Assembly: GCF_021735925.1 (NCBI RefSeq)
Contig: NZ_WMEA01000001.1
Location: 2,200,001-2,264,000, forward strand
DNA length: 64,000 nt
Origin: Loktanella sp. M215
GTDB lineage: Bacteria > Pseudomonadota > Alphaproteobacteria > Rhodobacterales > Rhodobacteraceae
Direction: 5' to 3'
This document shows, piece after piece, positions 54,472-64,000 of this stretch; within the stretch, counting starts at the first letter, position 1, and each line of letters begins with the position of its first letter. The translations under genes were made by a program, and so were the position numbers. The notes below the pieces were generated by a model, which had not been told where the DNA came from, made no database searches, and saw nothing but the letters and a program-made list of their open reading frames with translations.

Positions 54472-54503
54472 TGGTGCTGTGAGAGAGGATTGAACTCTCG
54501 ACC
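54472..54503 (-). repeat. Partial tRNA 3' end (att scar)
   Basis: On the minus strand the sequence reads a T arm (GAGAG TTCAATC CTCTC), then a seven-base acceptor strand TCACAGC, A, and CCA. The 5' half of a tRNA is missing; instead AT-rich DNA (near 54510-54525) precedes it. This is what an attachment-site copy left by an excised or decayed island looks like. I could not find a matching copy elsewhere in the window. Confidence 0.65.
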
Positions 54504-54713
54504 GTGTTATATAAATCAATGACTTACGCCATGCTTTGTAACGCTGTGACGGGCAGGCAAACGACCGAAAAAATTTGGGGGTATCCGCAAGCTGTGTTGG
54601 TCGGCTATGCGGACCAAGCTGCCGTCTGACGTTGTCACCTGATAGTCCGCATCTGGTTTGAAAGATCTGTCGAGCGACGCACCGGACACGTCGCTCAGCA
54701 GGCTTTCATCGCG

Positions 54714-55142
54714 TTACATTTTGAAGGCCACATGTCCGTCTTCGTTGATTGGCCACAGTGGGTTAAACGCGATTTCCCAGATATGACCGTCCGGGTCCGC
54801 GATATATCCGCGACGTCCGCCTTGGGGAGGCTCGTCAGCTTCACGAAGCACTGCCGCTCCGGCGGCAACAAGCTTGTCGATCACAGTTTGAACATCGCTG
54901 TCTTCGGGCACATTGTGTGCAAGCGTCACAGCAGCCGACGCCGACAGACCTTGCTGCTTCGTGTCGTCTTCAAGAGACGATTTCAACCATGTGCCAAAGA
55001 CAAATCCATTCATCTGGTAGAAGGCGATTTCAGCGTTCTCGAAAACCGGGGTCCAGCCGAACCCCTTTTGATAAAACGCCTTCGATCTTTCGAGGTCGGA
55101 TATCCCAAGTGTTACCACTGCGATCTGTTGCTGCATTTCCAT
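54714..55142 (-). CDS. VOC-superfamily (glyoxalase/bleomycin-resistance fold) protein
   Basis: 142 residues. The paired beta-alpha-beta units are IAVVTLGISDLERSKAFYQKG and AVLREADEPPQGGRRGYIADPDGHIWEIAFN, with the metal-type Glu/His positions near the C-terminus. The substrate is unknown. ATG 55142 is used; 55154 is also possible. It stands alone, convergent with nothing. Confidence 0.88.
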   Translation of the reverse strand: MEMQQQIAVVTLGISDLERSKAFYQKGFGWTPVFENAEIAFYQMNGFVFGTWLKSSLEDDTKQQGLSASAAVTLAHNVPEDSDVQTVIDKLVAAGAAVLREADEPPQGGRRGYIADPDGHIWEIAFNPLWPINEDGHVAFKM

Positions 55143-55367
55143 ATTCTTTCCCATGCCCGCACGACATGTGCAGGCGTCTGGACCATGGGACGCGACTATC
55201 GGAGCGCCGATGCACGTAAGGACCCGCTTGGAATTGGGGGCCGGGCCAACCGCACCGACCTAACCTGTTTCTGGTCATTGCAGCTTAATTGAACACCGCA
55301 GAACGTCAATCATATGAACAGGTTTGACAGCAGACCCCAGTAGCCTTCCCCGTGCAACTTTCGTCAT

Positions 55368-56021
55368 ATGCACCAACGACGGGCCAATTCCTTTCGGACA
55401 CGAGGAGAACATATCACGGCGCGCAAGGAAGCCGAGGCGCGGAGTTTGATGCTGACCCATGCGCTGGAACATCGCATAAAAAACATCCTGTTGATGGTAT
55501 CGGCAATGGCGTCGCAGACGATGCGGAATACAGATATTGAAACGGGTCGCACGGTCCTTGCCGACCGACTCCGCGCGCTCGCACATGCACATGACATCCT
55601 GAACGACACGCGCTGGACGGACGCCTCTATGATGGAAGTGATCGCCAATACGATTGCCGTCTTTCCGACACAGCAGATACCGATTTTCGGTCCACCTGTC
55701 TCTTTCAGCCCCAAGATGGCACCTTCCTTGGCCCTCGCCGTGAATGAGCTTGGCACGAATGCCCCGAATTATTGCGCACTTTCGACGCCGAACGGGGCAG
55801 TGTCGGTTGAATGGACTTCGCCGGCTAAAAGTGAAGCAGACGCCGAGACGCTGGTCTGGCGTTGGATCGAGACCGGAGGTCCGCGCGTTACGCCGCCCAG
55901 TCGTCGGGGATTCGGAACGATCCTCGTGGAGAACTTGTTGGCCATCGACTTCGAAAGATCAGTCCGGATCATTTATCACCCGACAGGAGTCGAGTGCGTG
56001 CTCACCGCACCGATGACTTGA
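55368..56021 (+). CDS. Truncated HWE-type histidine kinase
   Basis: 217 residues. The H box is LEHRIKNILLMVSAMASQT, and the C-terminal G box GFGTILVENLLAIDF is intact. The N box, NELGTNAPNYCALSTP, differs from the usual NELATNAxKYGALS at key Lys and Gly positions. No sensory PAS domain precedes the kinase; the frame starts just before ARKEAEARSLML, where a PAS domain should end. So it is likely a decaying fragment, or a kinase core fed by another protein. Confidence 0.65.
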   Translation: MHQRRANSFRTRGEHITARKEAEARSLMLTHALEHRIKNILLMVSAMASQTMRNTDIETGRTVLADRLRALAHAHDILNDTRWTDASMMEVIANTIAVFPTQQIPIFGPPVSFSPKMAPSLALAVNELGTNAPNYCALSTPNGAVSVEWTSPAKSEADAETLVWRWIETGGPRVTPPSRRGFGTILVENLLAIDFERSVRIIYHPTGVECVLTAPMT

Positions 56022-56106
56022 ATGAATTCATGAAGTCCGCACTGGCGGTGTCACGACCGTCGCATTTTTGGCGCCGCATCCAGATGTTACGTTCGCCATG
56101 AAAAGT

Positions 56107-56136
56107 GCCCGGCGCCGTGATTGCAACGGGCCGGGC
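56107..56136. terminator. GC-rich hairpin between convergent genes
   Basis: GCCCGGCGCCGT (56107-56118) can pair with ACGGGCCGGGC (56126-56136), with one mismatch/bulge, around a seven-base loop. It lies between the end of the HWE kinase gene and the end of csbD. Confidence 0.55.
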
Positions 56137-56158
56137 TGATCCTATGATTCAGCGGTCC

Positions 56159-56356
56159 TCAGAGTGAGTCGATCCAGGCGTCGACGCGCTTCTTGGCCTG
56201 TTCTTTGTTGTCGCCGTAGCGCTCTTGGATTTTACCCTCCAACACGTCACGGTCACCGTTGGCATGTGCCAGATCGTCGTCGGTCAGGTCAGCCCACTGC
56301 TGCTTTGCCTTACCGGTCATCTGCTTCCAGTTGCCTTGAATTTGATCCCAGTTCAT
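56159..56356 (-). CDS. CsbD-family stress protein
   Basis: 65 residues with the CsbD pattern: MNWDQIQGNWKQMTGKAKQQW and then LEGKIQERYGDNKEQAKKRVDAWI. Small, acidic, helical protein produced in general stress; its molecular role is unknown. A GAGACGAG site precedes the ATG. It is a single gene, convergent with the kinase fragment. Confidence 0.93.
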   Translation of the reverse strand: MNWDQIQGNWKQMTGKAKQQWADLTDDDLAHANGDRDVLEGKIQERYGDNKEQAKKRVDAWIDSL

Positions 56357-56639
56357 CTCGTCTCTCCTTCATTGAAATTTCTGTCTGGATAACGCAGCTG
56401 TGGCTGTCTGTGTTCCCATTATGTGCCATTCACCAATGGGGATGAACCGCAGCTACTTTAGGCACAGAGCCGACCATCGCCGCATGCGTCATGGAGGAGT
56501 TGTCAGCGAGCAGCGGAACTTCGCTACGATGCTTGTCGAAGTCTATTTGCGGACAAAGTTTGCTTTCGCAGCAGTTGCACCAATGTCCGGGTTTGCGTCC
56601 CGCTAAGAAAGGCGGTGGTGACGAGTCCCGACCGACACG

Positions 56640-57932
56640 TCATAAGATCATCTGGCCTGCTGCGCCGAGACCTGCGGCGACGAGTAGAATGCGGATGATG
56701 CCCCAATGCAGTCGGAACGCCAGAAAGGCGCACAAGAGGAACAGCGCCAGTGCGTGCCATTCAATTGTGGCCAGCTCTGGCTGCCAAAGCGTAATTGGCC
56801 CCAGTTGCTGCCGCGTAACCCTTGCGAACAAGACGTGCAGTGCGAACCAGATAGAAAGGTTGAGGATGACGCCCACAACCGCAGCCGTGATCGCTTTGAG
56901 AGCACCCTTCAGCCGGGGCTGGTTTGAGATCCATTCGATGTAGGGGGCACCTGCGAATATCCAGAGAAAGCAAGGCGCGAACGTTACCCAGAGCGCCACG
57001 AGGGCAGCCGCTGCTCCGAGCAGAAGTCCGCCGTCCTTGAAGCCTGCCAGAAAGCCGACGAATTCGGTAACGAGGATCAAAGGGCCGGGCGTGGTCTCTG
57101 CCAGTCCCAGGGCATCCACCATTTCCTGCGGCGACAGCCATCCGAATTGAACCACGACGTCCTGCGCCATATACGCAAGGACGGCGTAAGCTCCGCCAAA
57201 TGTCACAACGGCGAGCGTCGAGAAAAACTTGCCAACCTGAACCAGAATGTCTGGGGCTCCTGACGATGTCAGGATCAAAAGCGGAAGCAGCCAGATCGAC
57301 AGCCAGATGCCGATCGTGCGACCGGTTTTGGCGAACGAGACATGCGACATGTTGATGACCTGACCCTGCGTATCAGCGGTTGCCATGAACCACCCCACAA
57401 GACCCGCCATCAGAACGATCAACGGATAGGGGATCGACAGAAAGAAGATGCCCACGAAGGCAAGCCCCGCAACTACCCAGTGCCACCTTTGCGACAGTGC
57501 CTTCTTCGCGACGCGCAGCAACGCCTCGACGACGATGACCAGAACGGCGGCCTTGATGCCGTAGAACAGCGCCGCGACAAGGGGCACGTTGCCGTAGACA
57601 CTGTAGATGGCGGCAAGCGCCATGATGACCGTCGCACCGGGAACAACGAACAGCAGTCCGGCAATCAGTCCTCCCAAGGTGCCGTGAAGCCGCCAGCCCG
57701 CATAGGTCGCCAGTTGCATGGCCTCCGGCCCGGGCAGAAGCATGCAGAAACTCAGGGCGTTGAGGAACTGGTCCTCGGTCAGCCATTTGCGGTCGTCGAC
57801 AACCTCCTTGTGCATGAGCGCGATCTGGGCAGCAGGACCGCCGAAAGACAGAATGCCGATCTTCCACCAGACGCGGGTCGCTTGTGCTAGAGAGGGTTTA
57901 TCGTTCGCAATGATGTTTATGGGTTGTGGCAT
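56640..57932 (-). CDS. chrA: Chromate efflux transporter
   Basis: 430 residues, the two-domain (long) CHR form. Each half starts with the family motif: FGGPAAQIALMHKEVVDD...LLPGPEAMQLATYAGW in the first and TFGGAYAVLAYMAQDVV...LAETTPGPLILVTEFVG in the second, about ten to twelve helices. It exports chromate using the proton gradient. It starts 3 bp after chrB-like gene, so the pair is one operon. Confidence 0.95.
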   Translation of the reverse strand: MPQPINIIANDKPSLAQATRVWWKIGILSFGGPAAQIALMHKEVVDDRKWLTEDQFLNALSFCMLLPGPEAMQLATYAGWRLHGTLGGLIAGLLFVVPGATVIMALAAIYSVYGNVPLVAALFYGIKAAVLVIVVEALLRVAKKALSQRWHWVVAGLAFVGIFFLSIPYPLIVLMAGLVGWFMATADTQGQVINMSHVSFAKTGRTIGIWLSIWLLPLLILTSSGAPDILVQVGKFFSTLAVVTFGGAYAVLAYMAQDVVVQFGWLSPQEMVDALGLAETTPGPLILVTEFVGFLAGFKDGGLLLGAAAALVALWVTFAPCFLWIFAGAPYIEWISNQPRLKGALKAITAAVVGVILNLSIWFALHVLFARVTRQQLGPITLWQPELATIEWHALALFLLCAFLAFRLHWGIIRILLVAAGLGAAGQMIL

Positions 57933-57935
57933 GAT

Positions 57936-58754
57936 CTATGCCTTGCCCGTTGCAGCGGGCCAATCGTGACCTTCGCCAGTCGCGTCGCGTGCCCAGCGAT
58001 AGAAAGCGTCGTATAGCGTCATGCCGGCCTCGAGCTGGTCCAGATCGTCGCGGAACATCCGAGAGAGGCCGAGTGACACTGCAAGAAGTCCTGCCGCCTC
58101 CGGTGCCAGATCGTGGCTGTCGGTGTCGGCCCCACGCACGACGGTTGCCAACCTGGAGAGGGCATCGTTGCGAATGCCGAACTCCTCAATCATCGTATCG
58201 AACGTGCATGCAGCACCCCGGTGGCTCCAGAATACACCCTCGATGTCGAAGGGCGCGGCATCGAACTTTTCGGCCACGCCATTTACCTGCGACGCCGCCA
58301 CGAACAGGAACTGCGCTTTCGGGTCGACAAAGCGACGGATGAGCCAGGGACAGGCGATCCGGTCGATCTTGGGCCGGTGACGGGTCACCCAGACCGTCCT
58401 GCCCAAGGTGTCAAGCGGCGGCAACTTTTCCGTCGACACCGTGGGAGGCCCGGCGTCTCGCCAACCGAAGTGCCCCCCTTCGAGAATTTCCGCACGCACG
58501 CCCGCAGCGCGCAATACCGCGGCTGCACCATGGCTGATCTTGTGGCCCTTCTGACAGTAGACGACGATCGCCTGTTCGTTGAGGGCGTCGGCCAGATCAG
58601 CCACCTTTGCAAAAGGGTGGCGATACGCACTTGGGATCAGGGTCGGGTCTGCGTTAAAATCCTCGTCGGTGCGCACGTCGATCAGCACGGGGCAGTCGGG
58701 TGTGCCCACCAGTCGGGACAGGGTCGATACGGAAATCTCGCTAAATGACGCCAT
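57936..58754 (-). CDS. Rhodanese-ChrB fusion, chromate resistance protein
   Basis: 272 residues. Residues 8-105 form a rhodanese domain with active Cys in VVYCQKGHKISHG. The C-terminal ChrB domain has WVTRHRPKIDRIACPWLIRRFVDP and HRGAACTFDTMIEEFGI. ChrB proteins sense chromate or help reduce it, and fused forms occur in alphaproteobacteria. It is the first gene before chrA, with GGAGGATG near the start. It lies after 310 bp with no recognised genes. Confidence 0.92.
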   Translation of the reverse strand: MASFSEISVSTLSRLVGTPDCPVLIDVRTDEDFNADPTLIPSAYRHPFAKVADLADALNEQAIVVYCQKGHKISHGAAAVLRAAGVRAEILEGGHFGWRDAGPPTVSTEKLPPLDTLGRTVWVTRHRPKIDRIACPWLIRRFVDPKAQFLFVAASQVNGVAEKFDAAPFDIEGVFWSHRGAACTFDTMIEEFGIRNDALSRLATVVRGADTDSHDLAPEAAGLLAVSLGLSRMFRDDLDQLEAGMTLYDAFYRWARDATGEGHDWPAATGKA

Positions 58755-59064
58755 GAAGCATCCTCCAAATGTGAGATCGAAACTGGAAGGATGCGAGATT
58801 GGGCTGACGCCTCACGGGGTTCTCACAAACCCCTGATCTTCATTCATAGGAACTTTTCCTGAGGTCGTCAAATGCGATAGACTTCCGGCACCGCGACACG
58901 GTCAATGGAAGATTTACTGACGCTGCATCTTTAGCTTCTGCAACAGAAATATCTAGTTTGTTTGACCTCGTTCTTAATAAAACTCCTGATGCTGACATTC
59001 GCCGCTTTGCAGAAATCTAGTAAGGAGAGATCGAATCGGAAATCCGACCACATCAGCGCCAAGC

Positions 59065-59487
59065 TTATGAGGCAAGAATAAATTTTGCCGGTTGCATCTC
59101 TTCCATCCGGACTTCCAGCCACCGGATGTAGCCGTTCAGGTTCTTCGTCGCTGGCCCACAGAAGGGCTTAATGAACCTGCCGTAGCTGGCGTGCAGCGAG
59201 TTCACATTCTGGATATGATAGCAGCCCGCCGCGACCCGTGTGCCAGGCTTACTTCCGACTACGAAGTGCTCAAGGCAGCGTTCCGCCGCGAGTTTCTTGT
59301 CGCCGTTGCCTCCGTGCGAGCAGAGCACGGCATCGCCTGGGACTAAGGGGTTCATCGCGCGTTCCACGGTCGCGCCCTTGCGGTTCGTTAATCTACGAAA
59401 GAGCCGTGCGCCGCCGCGGTCGGCATCCGTAAGAATGGGCAGCCGCCACCTTGACAGGCCGCGCATCATCTTCAGTCCTTGTGGCAT
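59065..59487 (-). pseudogene. IS1595-type (ISXO2-like) transposase fragment
   Basis: The minus-strand frame resembles the C-terminal half of ISXO2-like transposases: GCYHIQNVNSLHASYGRFIKPFCGPATKNLNGYIRWL matches the HIQNVNAYHSRLKxWLxRFxGVATKYLPNYLGW block across positions 59118-59225. The first catalytic region is gone, and no inverted repeats were found. Weakened Asp/Tyr positions suggest decay. Confidence 0.7.
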
Positions 59488-59570
59488 GAAGTCTTTGAGT
59501 TGGCAAAAAATGGCGATTTCATTTCCGTCACAACGATCATCAGCGATCCGCTATTGTGACGGGACATCTC

Positions 59571-60197
59571 TCAGGCGGACGTTGGAGGGAACAGTGCCTC
59601 CAGATCGTTTCTTAAATATTGCATGACAACTGACTGTTCGGTTTTGTCATTCGAGATAAATTCGATAAATCTTGCATTTTGCACGTTGAAGAGCGCCCAC
59701 CCCAAATGAACGGGGTCGGCCGTGATGCGCATTTTCTTGTCATTCAAGCGGCCAATCTCTCGGATCAGAACCTGTGCCAGACGATCGTCTAGCTCATGAT
59801 ACAGCTTTCCGAACCTCGGTTCCGTCGCGCTGACAGAGGCCGAAATAACCTGCCGCCAGATCGCCTTGTCGAGGTGGGTCAGGGTATGCGCGCAGATAAT
59901 ATCGAAGAAGCGTAAAACCAGTTCGGACACGTTTTCCGGATGTCCAACCAGATCTCGCGCAAGTGTGTCGATCAACGCGCTGTCACTTTCGGCAACGAGC
60001 GCCAAAAGGATGTTGGATTTCGTGCCATAGTAATTGTGAACGGTGACGCCGGATATGCCTGCGATCTCTGCGATGGCTTCGATCGTGATGTTTTCGATGC
60101 CCGCCTTTTCAAAGAGGCTTTTCGCGGCGGCGATGATGCGCTCTCGGCGATCCTCCTTTTGCCGTTCGCGGAGCCCGGTGGTGCGAATATCTGTCAT
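59571..60197 (-). CDS. TetR-family repressor
   Basis: 208 residues. The N-terminal helix-turn-helix is RERIIAAAKSLFEKAGIENITIEAIAEIAGISGVTVHNYYGTKSNIL; the ligand domain is not recognised. ATG 60197 is used (AGGAC upstream). It faces the ABC transporter operon across 123 bp that contain a long palindrome, so it probably represses both itself and the operon and is released by the transported compound. Confidence 0.93.
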   Translation of the reverse strand: MTDIRTTGLRERQKEDRRERIIAAAKSLFEKAGIENITIEAIAEIAGISGVTVHNYYGTKSNILLALVAESDSALIDTLARDLVGHPENVSELVLRFFDIICAHTLTHLDKAIWRQVISASVSATEPRFGKLYHELDDRLAQVLIREIGRLNDKKMRITADPVHLGWALFNVQNARFIEFISNDKTEQSVVMQYLRNDLEALFPPTSA

Positions 60198-60248
60198 AGA
60201 CCGTGTTGTCCTGCGACATGATCTGAGGGTCAACATAAAAAGTTGTCT

Positions 60249-60283
60249 AGGTAAAAAATTTAGTGGACTAAAATTTTTTACCT
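60249..60283. promoter_or_regulatory. 35-bp palindromic TetR operator
   Basis: AGGTAAAAAATTTAG (60249-60263) and CTAAAATTTTTTACCT (60268-60283) are inverted copies with a single extra T, around a four-base centre. It sits midway between the divergent regulator and transporter genes. The spacing fits a dimer-of-dimers TetR operator overlapping the promoters. Confidence 0.8.
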
Positions 60284-60320
60284 CATATGGTTCTCTAAAT
60301 CATCGCATATGGAGATCAGG

Positions 60321-61376
60321 ATGCCACGTAGCCCATTTGTCTTTGCAATTGCTGTAACCACCTGCGCAGGCGGCGCTGCGTGGGCGCAAGAGACTGTAAA
60401 TGTCGGGATGTGTGTCTCGTGGCCTGGCTACGCGATGCTGGAGGTTGCCCGGGAGAAGGACCTGATACCCGGCTACGACTTGAACCTTACGATCTTCGAG
60501 GATCCGATCGGGGGCCATTCTGCCTTGGCCGCGGGACAAATCGATGTCTATGGCTGCACGGCTGACTATATCCCTGTGGCAATTGCGGCTGATTTGAACA
60601 CGGTCAACGTTGCATACCTCAATCCATCCTTTGGTGTGGATCACATCATTCTGGCTGAAGGGATTGAACCGGCTGATTTAAAGGGAAAAAAGGTTGCCGC
60701 GCCTCAGGCCTATATTGGCGAGTTGCTGATGGGACTGTGGCTCGACCGCGTTGGTATCGCGCCTGGCGATGTCGAATGGGTCAATCTTAACGCTGATGAA
60801 GCAGTCGGACCAATGTTGTCTGGCGACCTCGCCGCAGCATACATGTATGAACCGTGGATCGGCACTGTGCTGGCTGCCGCGCCTGGCGCACGATCTGTCG
60901 TGAATACAACCGATCCCGAGATGCTTAAAACAGGCATCTTCATGGACTCGCTTTACATGAACAAGACTTTCATTGCCGATCACCGCGAAGCCGCCCTTGC
61001 CGTGCTGAAGGCGGAATGGGACGGACGGCAATACTGGCACGACAACGTTGAAGAAACAAATGGCTTGATCGCGTCTTATTTGAAGTGGTCGCCAGAAGAC
61101 GTGGCATCCGTAATCGGCACGAATGGCAAAAGCGTCGAGGGTGGAAACTACACCTTCGATTTCGATGAATCCGCCCGCACCTGCGGTGTGTTGGACGGCG
61201 AGCCTCCTTTCGGTCTAGCGAACGGATCGATGGTCAGTTCGGTTGCACTGACGAACGAATGGTGGGTCAAGTTGGGACTAATGACTGAAACAGTTGACCC
61301 GGCTGCCGGCATTGACTGCAGCCTGATGTCTGATCTCGTGGCGCAGGGCTACCGCCAAGCCTTCGCGGCAAACTGA
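60321..61376 (+). CDS. NitT/TauT-type ABC transporter substrate-binding protein
   Basis: 351 residues with a signal peptide (PRSPFVFAIAVTTCAGGAAWAQ). The periplasmic type II fold begins VNVGMCVSWPGYAMLEVAREK and has GHSALAAGQIDVYGCTADY. This family brings in nitrate, taurine, alkanesulfonates, thiamine precursors or aromatic acids; the ligand is not evident. ATG 60321 has GGAG close upstream; ATG 60309 is also in frame. First gene of the operon under the TetR palindrome. Confidence 0.9.
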   Translation: MPRSPFVFAIAVTTCAGGAAWAQETVNVGMCVSWPGYAMLEVAREKDLIPGYDLNLTIFEDPIGGHSALAAGQIDVYGCTADYIPVAIAADLNTVNVAYLNPSFGVDHIILAEGIEPADLKGKKVAAPQAYIGELLMGLWLDRVGIAPGDVEWVNLNADEAVGPMLSGDLAAAYMYEPWIGTVLAAAPGARSVVNTTDPEMLKTGIFMDSLYMNKTFIADHREAALAVLKAEWDGRQYWHDNVEETNGLIASYLKWSPEDVASVIGTNGKSVEGGNYTFDFDESARTCGVLDGEPPFGLANGSMVSSVALTNEWWVKLGLMTETVDPAAGIDCSLMSDLVAQGYRQAFAAN

Positions 61377-61434
61377 AGTGCGACGCTTCGCGGCGCGAGC
61401 TGCGGAGGGTCCCAAACCCGAGGTTGCAAAGACA

Positions 61435-62244
61435 ATGGCCGACGCGGGTAGATCATCCCGGCGACTTCAAGTGCGCGTCCCGGTGTCGCCACGTCAGGGC
61501 GCTGTTTCAGCGATTGGGATCTGGGTTGTGTTTTTTGGCGTCTGGTTGGCTGCGACTTCGGCGGGATTGGTCAATCCAATTCTTGTGCCGTCGCCGGTCA
61601 GTGTGTTTAGCGCAATATATGACCTTTTCGCCAATCAGGGCTTTGGATCCGATGTTTTGATTTCACTCATGCGGGTCGTGGTGGCCTTCGCGATGGCCTG
61701 TGCCGTTGCAGTGCCCCTGGGCGTCGTAATGGGGACCTTTCCTGCGGTAGATGCGGTGTTTGGTCCCTTTGTGTCGGCGTGGCGGTATCTACCGGCGCCG
61801 TCGTTCATTCCGATACTTTTGATGTGGTTCGGCACCGGAGAAGCACCGAAGCTGGCCCTGCTCTTCCTTGGGGTAATCTTCTTTCTTGTAACCTTGATCG
61901 CAGATCACACCAAAGAGGTCCGCAAAGAACTGGTCGAGACTGCGCTGACGCTGGGAGCTGGTCGCGGCGTCACCTTGCTGCGGGTCATTCTCCCCGCGGC
62001 ACTTCCCAATATTGTGGTCGCTATGCGGCAGATGCTCGCTGTGGTGTGGACCTATCTTGTGATTGCTGAAATCGTTGCTTCGTCAACGGGTATCGGTGCG
62101 ATGATGATGCGGGCGCGGCGGTTTTTGCGCACGGATGAAATTCTTGCCGGCATCGTTGTGATTGGCGCTTTGGGGCTGATTTGCGACATAGCCTTTGCGA
62201 TTTTGCACCGCCGTCTGTTCCCTTATCTGCGCGGAGTGCGCTGA
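61435..62244 (+). CDS. NitT/TauT-type ABC transporter permease
   Basis: 269 residues, about six helices, BPD_transp_1 domain with the EAA loop ELVETALTLGAGRGVTLLRVILPAALPNIV. ATG 61435 is preferred; a GTG at 61378, 1 bp after the previous stop, would add 19 residues. It overlaps the ATPase gene start by one base (TGATG). Confidence 0.9.
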   Translation: MADAGRSSRRLQVRVPVSPRQGAVSAIGIWVVFFGVWLAATSAGLVNPILVPSPVSVFSAIYDLFANQGFGSDVLISLMRVVVAFAMACAVAVPLGVVMGTFPAVDAVFGPFVSAWRYLPAPSFIPILLMWFGTGEAPKLALLFLGVIFFLVTLIADHTKEVRKELVETALTLGAGRGVTLLRVILPAALPNIVVAMRQMLAVVWTYLVIAEIVASSTGIGAMMMRARRFLRTDEILAGIVVIGALGLICDIAFAILHRRLFPYLRGVR

Positions 62245-63028
62245 TGACCGAGTCACTGTTGACGTTGCAAAACGTGACGAAAACCTTTCGGTTGCCATCT
62301 GGCGACGACCTGACAGCAGTAGACGACGTGTCATTCAATATCGACGCGGGATCAGTCTGCGTCCTGTTGGGTCCGTCCGGCAGCGGGAAATCAACAATCC
62401 TGCGCATGATCGCGGGTCTGGAAACCCAGACCTCTGGTGTGATCCAGATTGGCGGTCAGCAGATTGACGGGCCAGGGCAGGACCGGGGAATGGTGTTTCA
62501 GGCCTATACTTCGTTCGATTGGATGTCAGTCGGCAAGAATGTCGAATTCGGAATGCGCGTGAATGGTGTGCCTGTGGCTGAACGGCGGGAACGGGCGGCC
62601 CATTTCATTGATCTCGTCGGACTGACAAAATTCATCGATACTTATCCGTCGACGCTGTCGGGGGGGATGCGCCAGCGAGTCGCCATCGCGCGCACTCTGG
62701 CAAACGCGCCAAAGGTGCTGCTGATGGACGAACCGTTTGGCGCATTGGACGCCGAAACGCGTTGGCAAATGCAGGAACTGATGATGGACATTGCGCAGGC
62801 ATCTGGCACGACGATGGTCATCGTGACCCATGATATTGAGGAAGCCATCTTTCTGGCTGACAAGATTATTTTCCTGTCAAGCCACCCGGGCCGGGTCAAG
62901 GAAGAGATTTTGCCGGATTTCAAGCCCCCGACACGGCTCGTCAACAAGGAAGACCTGATTGCACTTGATGGCTATGGCGTGATGGAGAGGAAGATCATGC
63001 GCATGATGCGGGAAGAGGGGAAGCACTG

Positions 63029-63029
<1 letters not shown>
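62244..63029 (+). CDS. NitT/TauT-type ABC transporter ATPase
   Basis: 261 residues. Walker A is GPSGSGKST, Q loop MVFQAYTSFDW, signature LSGGMRQR, Walker B VLLMDEPFGALD and H switch VTHDIEEA. It powers the importer of this operon. Both neighbouring genes overlap it by one base, so all are translationally coupled. Confidence 0.95.

Positions 63030-64000
<971 letters not shown>

Overview
The window comes from a GC-rich alphaproteobacterial chromosome, most likely a marine Rhodobacteraceae (Roseobacter group). This is inferred from gene content and order: clpP-clpX, NDUFA12-DUF2155 facing aat-accC-accB, DUF2312/GapR, an ScfR-type regulator, a CrbS-like sodium symporter/histidine kinase, and an RTX protein with a Hint domain. 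No rRNA genes or CRISPR arrays are visible. One complete tRNA gene, tRNA-Thr(UGU), lies at 38018-38093.

Layout. 1-6 kb: start of aminopeptidase N (minus strand, cut by the window edge), two small genes (one DUF2256), malate synthase G with a GlcG-like protein, a class I glutamine-amidotransferase-like hydrolase, a small membrane protein and a D-lyxose isomerase-like cupin. 6-14.4 kb: a very large RTX/Hint protein and a flavoprotein whose photolyase domains appear to be in permuted order. 14.6-21.3 kb: housekeeping block with clpP, clpX, RidA, NDUFA12, DUF2155, aat, accC and accB. 21.4-32.9 kb: a complete branched-chain-amino-acid-type (HAAT) ABC transporter, divergent from an ScfR-like regulator, then a response regulator, a small membrane protein and a symporter-type histidine kinase, then an orphan FliM-like protein. 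33-38 kb: a small sulfur-handling cluster (DUF442 phosphatase-fold protein, two YeeE/YedE half-transporters, ArsR-type regulator), gapR, a degenerate sulfotransferase-like protein and an iron(III)-type permease.

38-45.6 kb is an integrative element in the 3' end of tRNA-Thr, bounded by a 17-bp direct repeat (38077-38093 and 45595-45611). It carries a tyrosine integrase, a zinc-finger protein, an unknown protein, a serine recombinase and a lower-GC cargo gene. The cargo joins a GHKL (Hsp90/MutL-type) ATPase domain to a PD-(D/E)XK-like nuclease domain, with the reading frame broken at a run of seven T. This is the best candidate in the window for a little-described system, probably anti-phage defence.

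45.6-60 kb is accessory chromosome with many scars: fragments of two integrases, a partial tRNA 3' end, IS3-like and IS1595-like transposase pieces, a response-regulator remnant and a truncated HWE histidine kinase. Among them are intact genes: an M23 peptidase, a periplasmic rhodanese with a YeeE transporter and a 54-residue protein, a universal stress protein behind an FNR box, a DUF2189 membrane protein, a ureohydrolase, a VOC protein, CsbD, and a chromate-resistance pair. 59.6-64 kb: a TetR regulator faces a NitT/TauT-type ABC transporter operon with two short-chain dehydrogenases across a near-perfect 35-bp palindrome; the last gene runs off the window.
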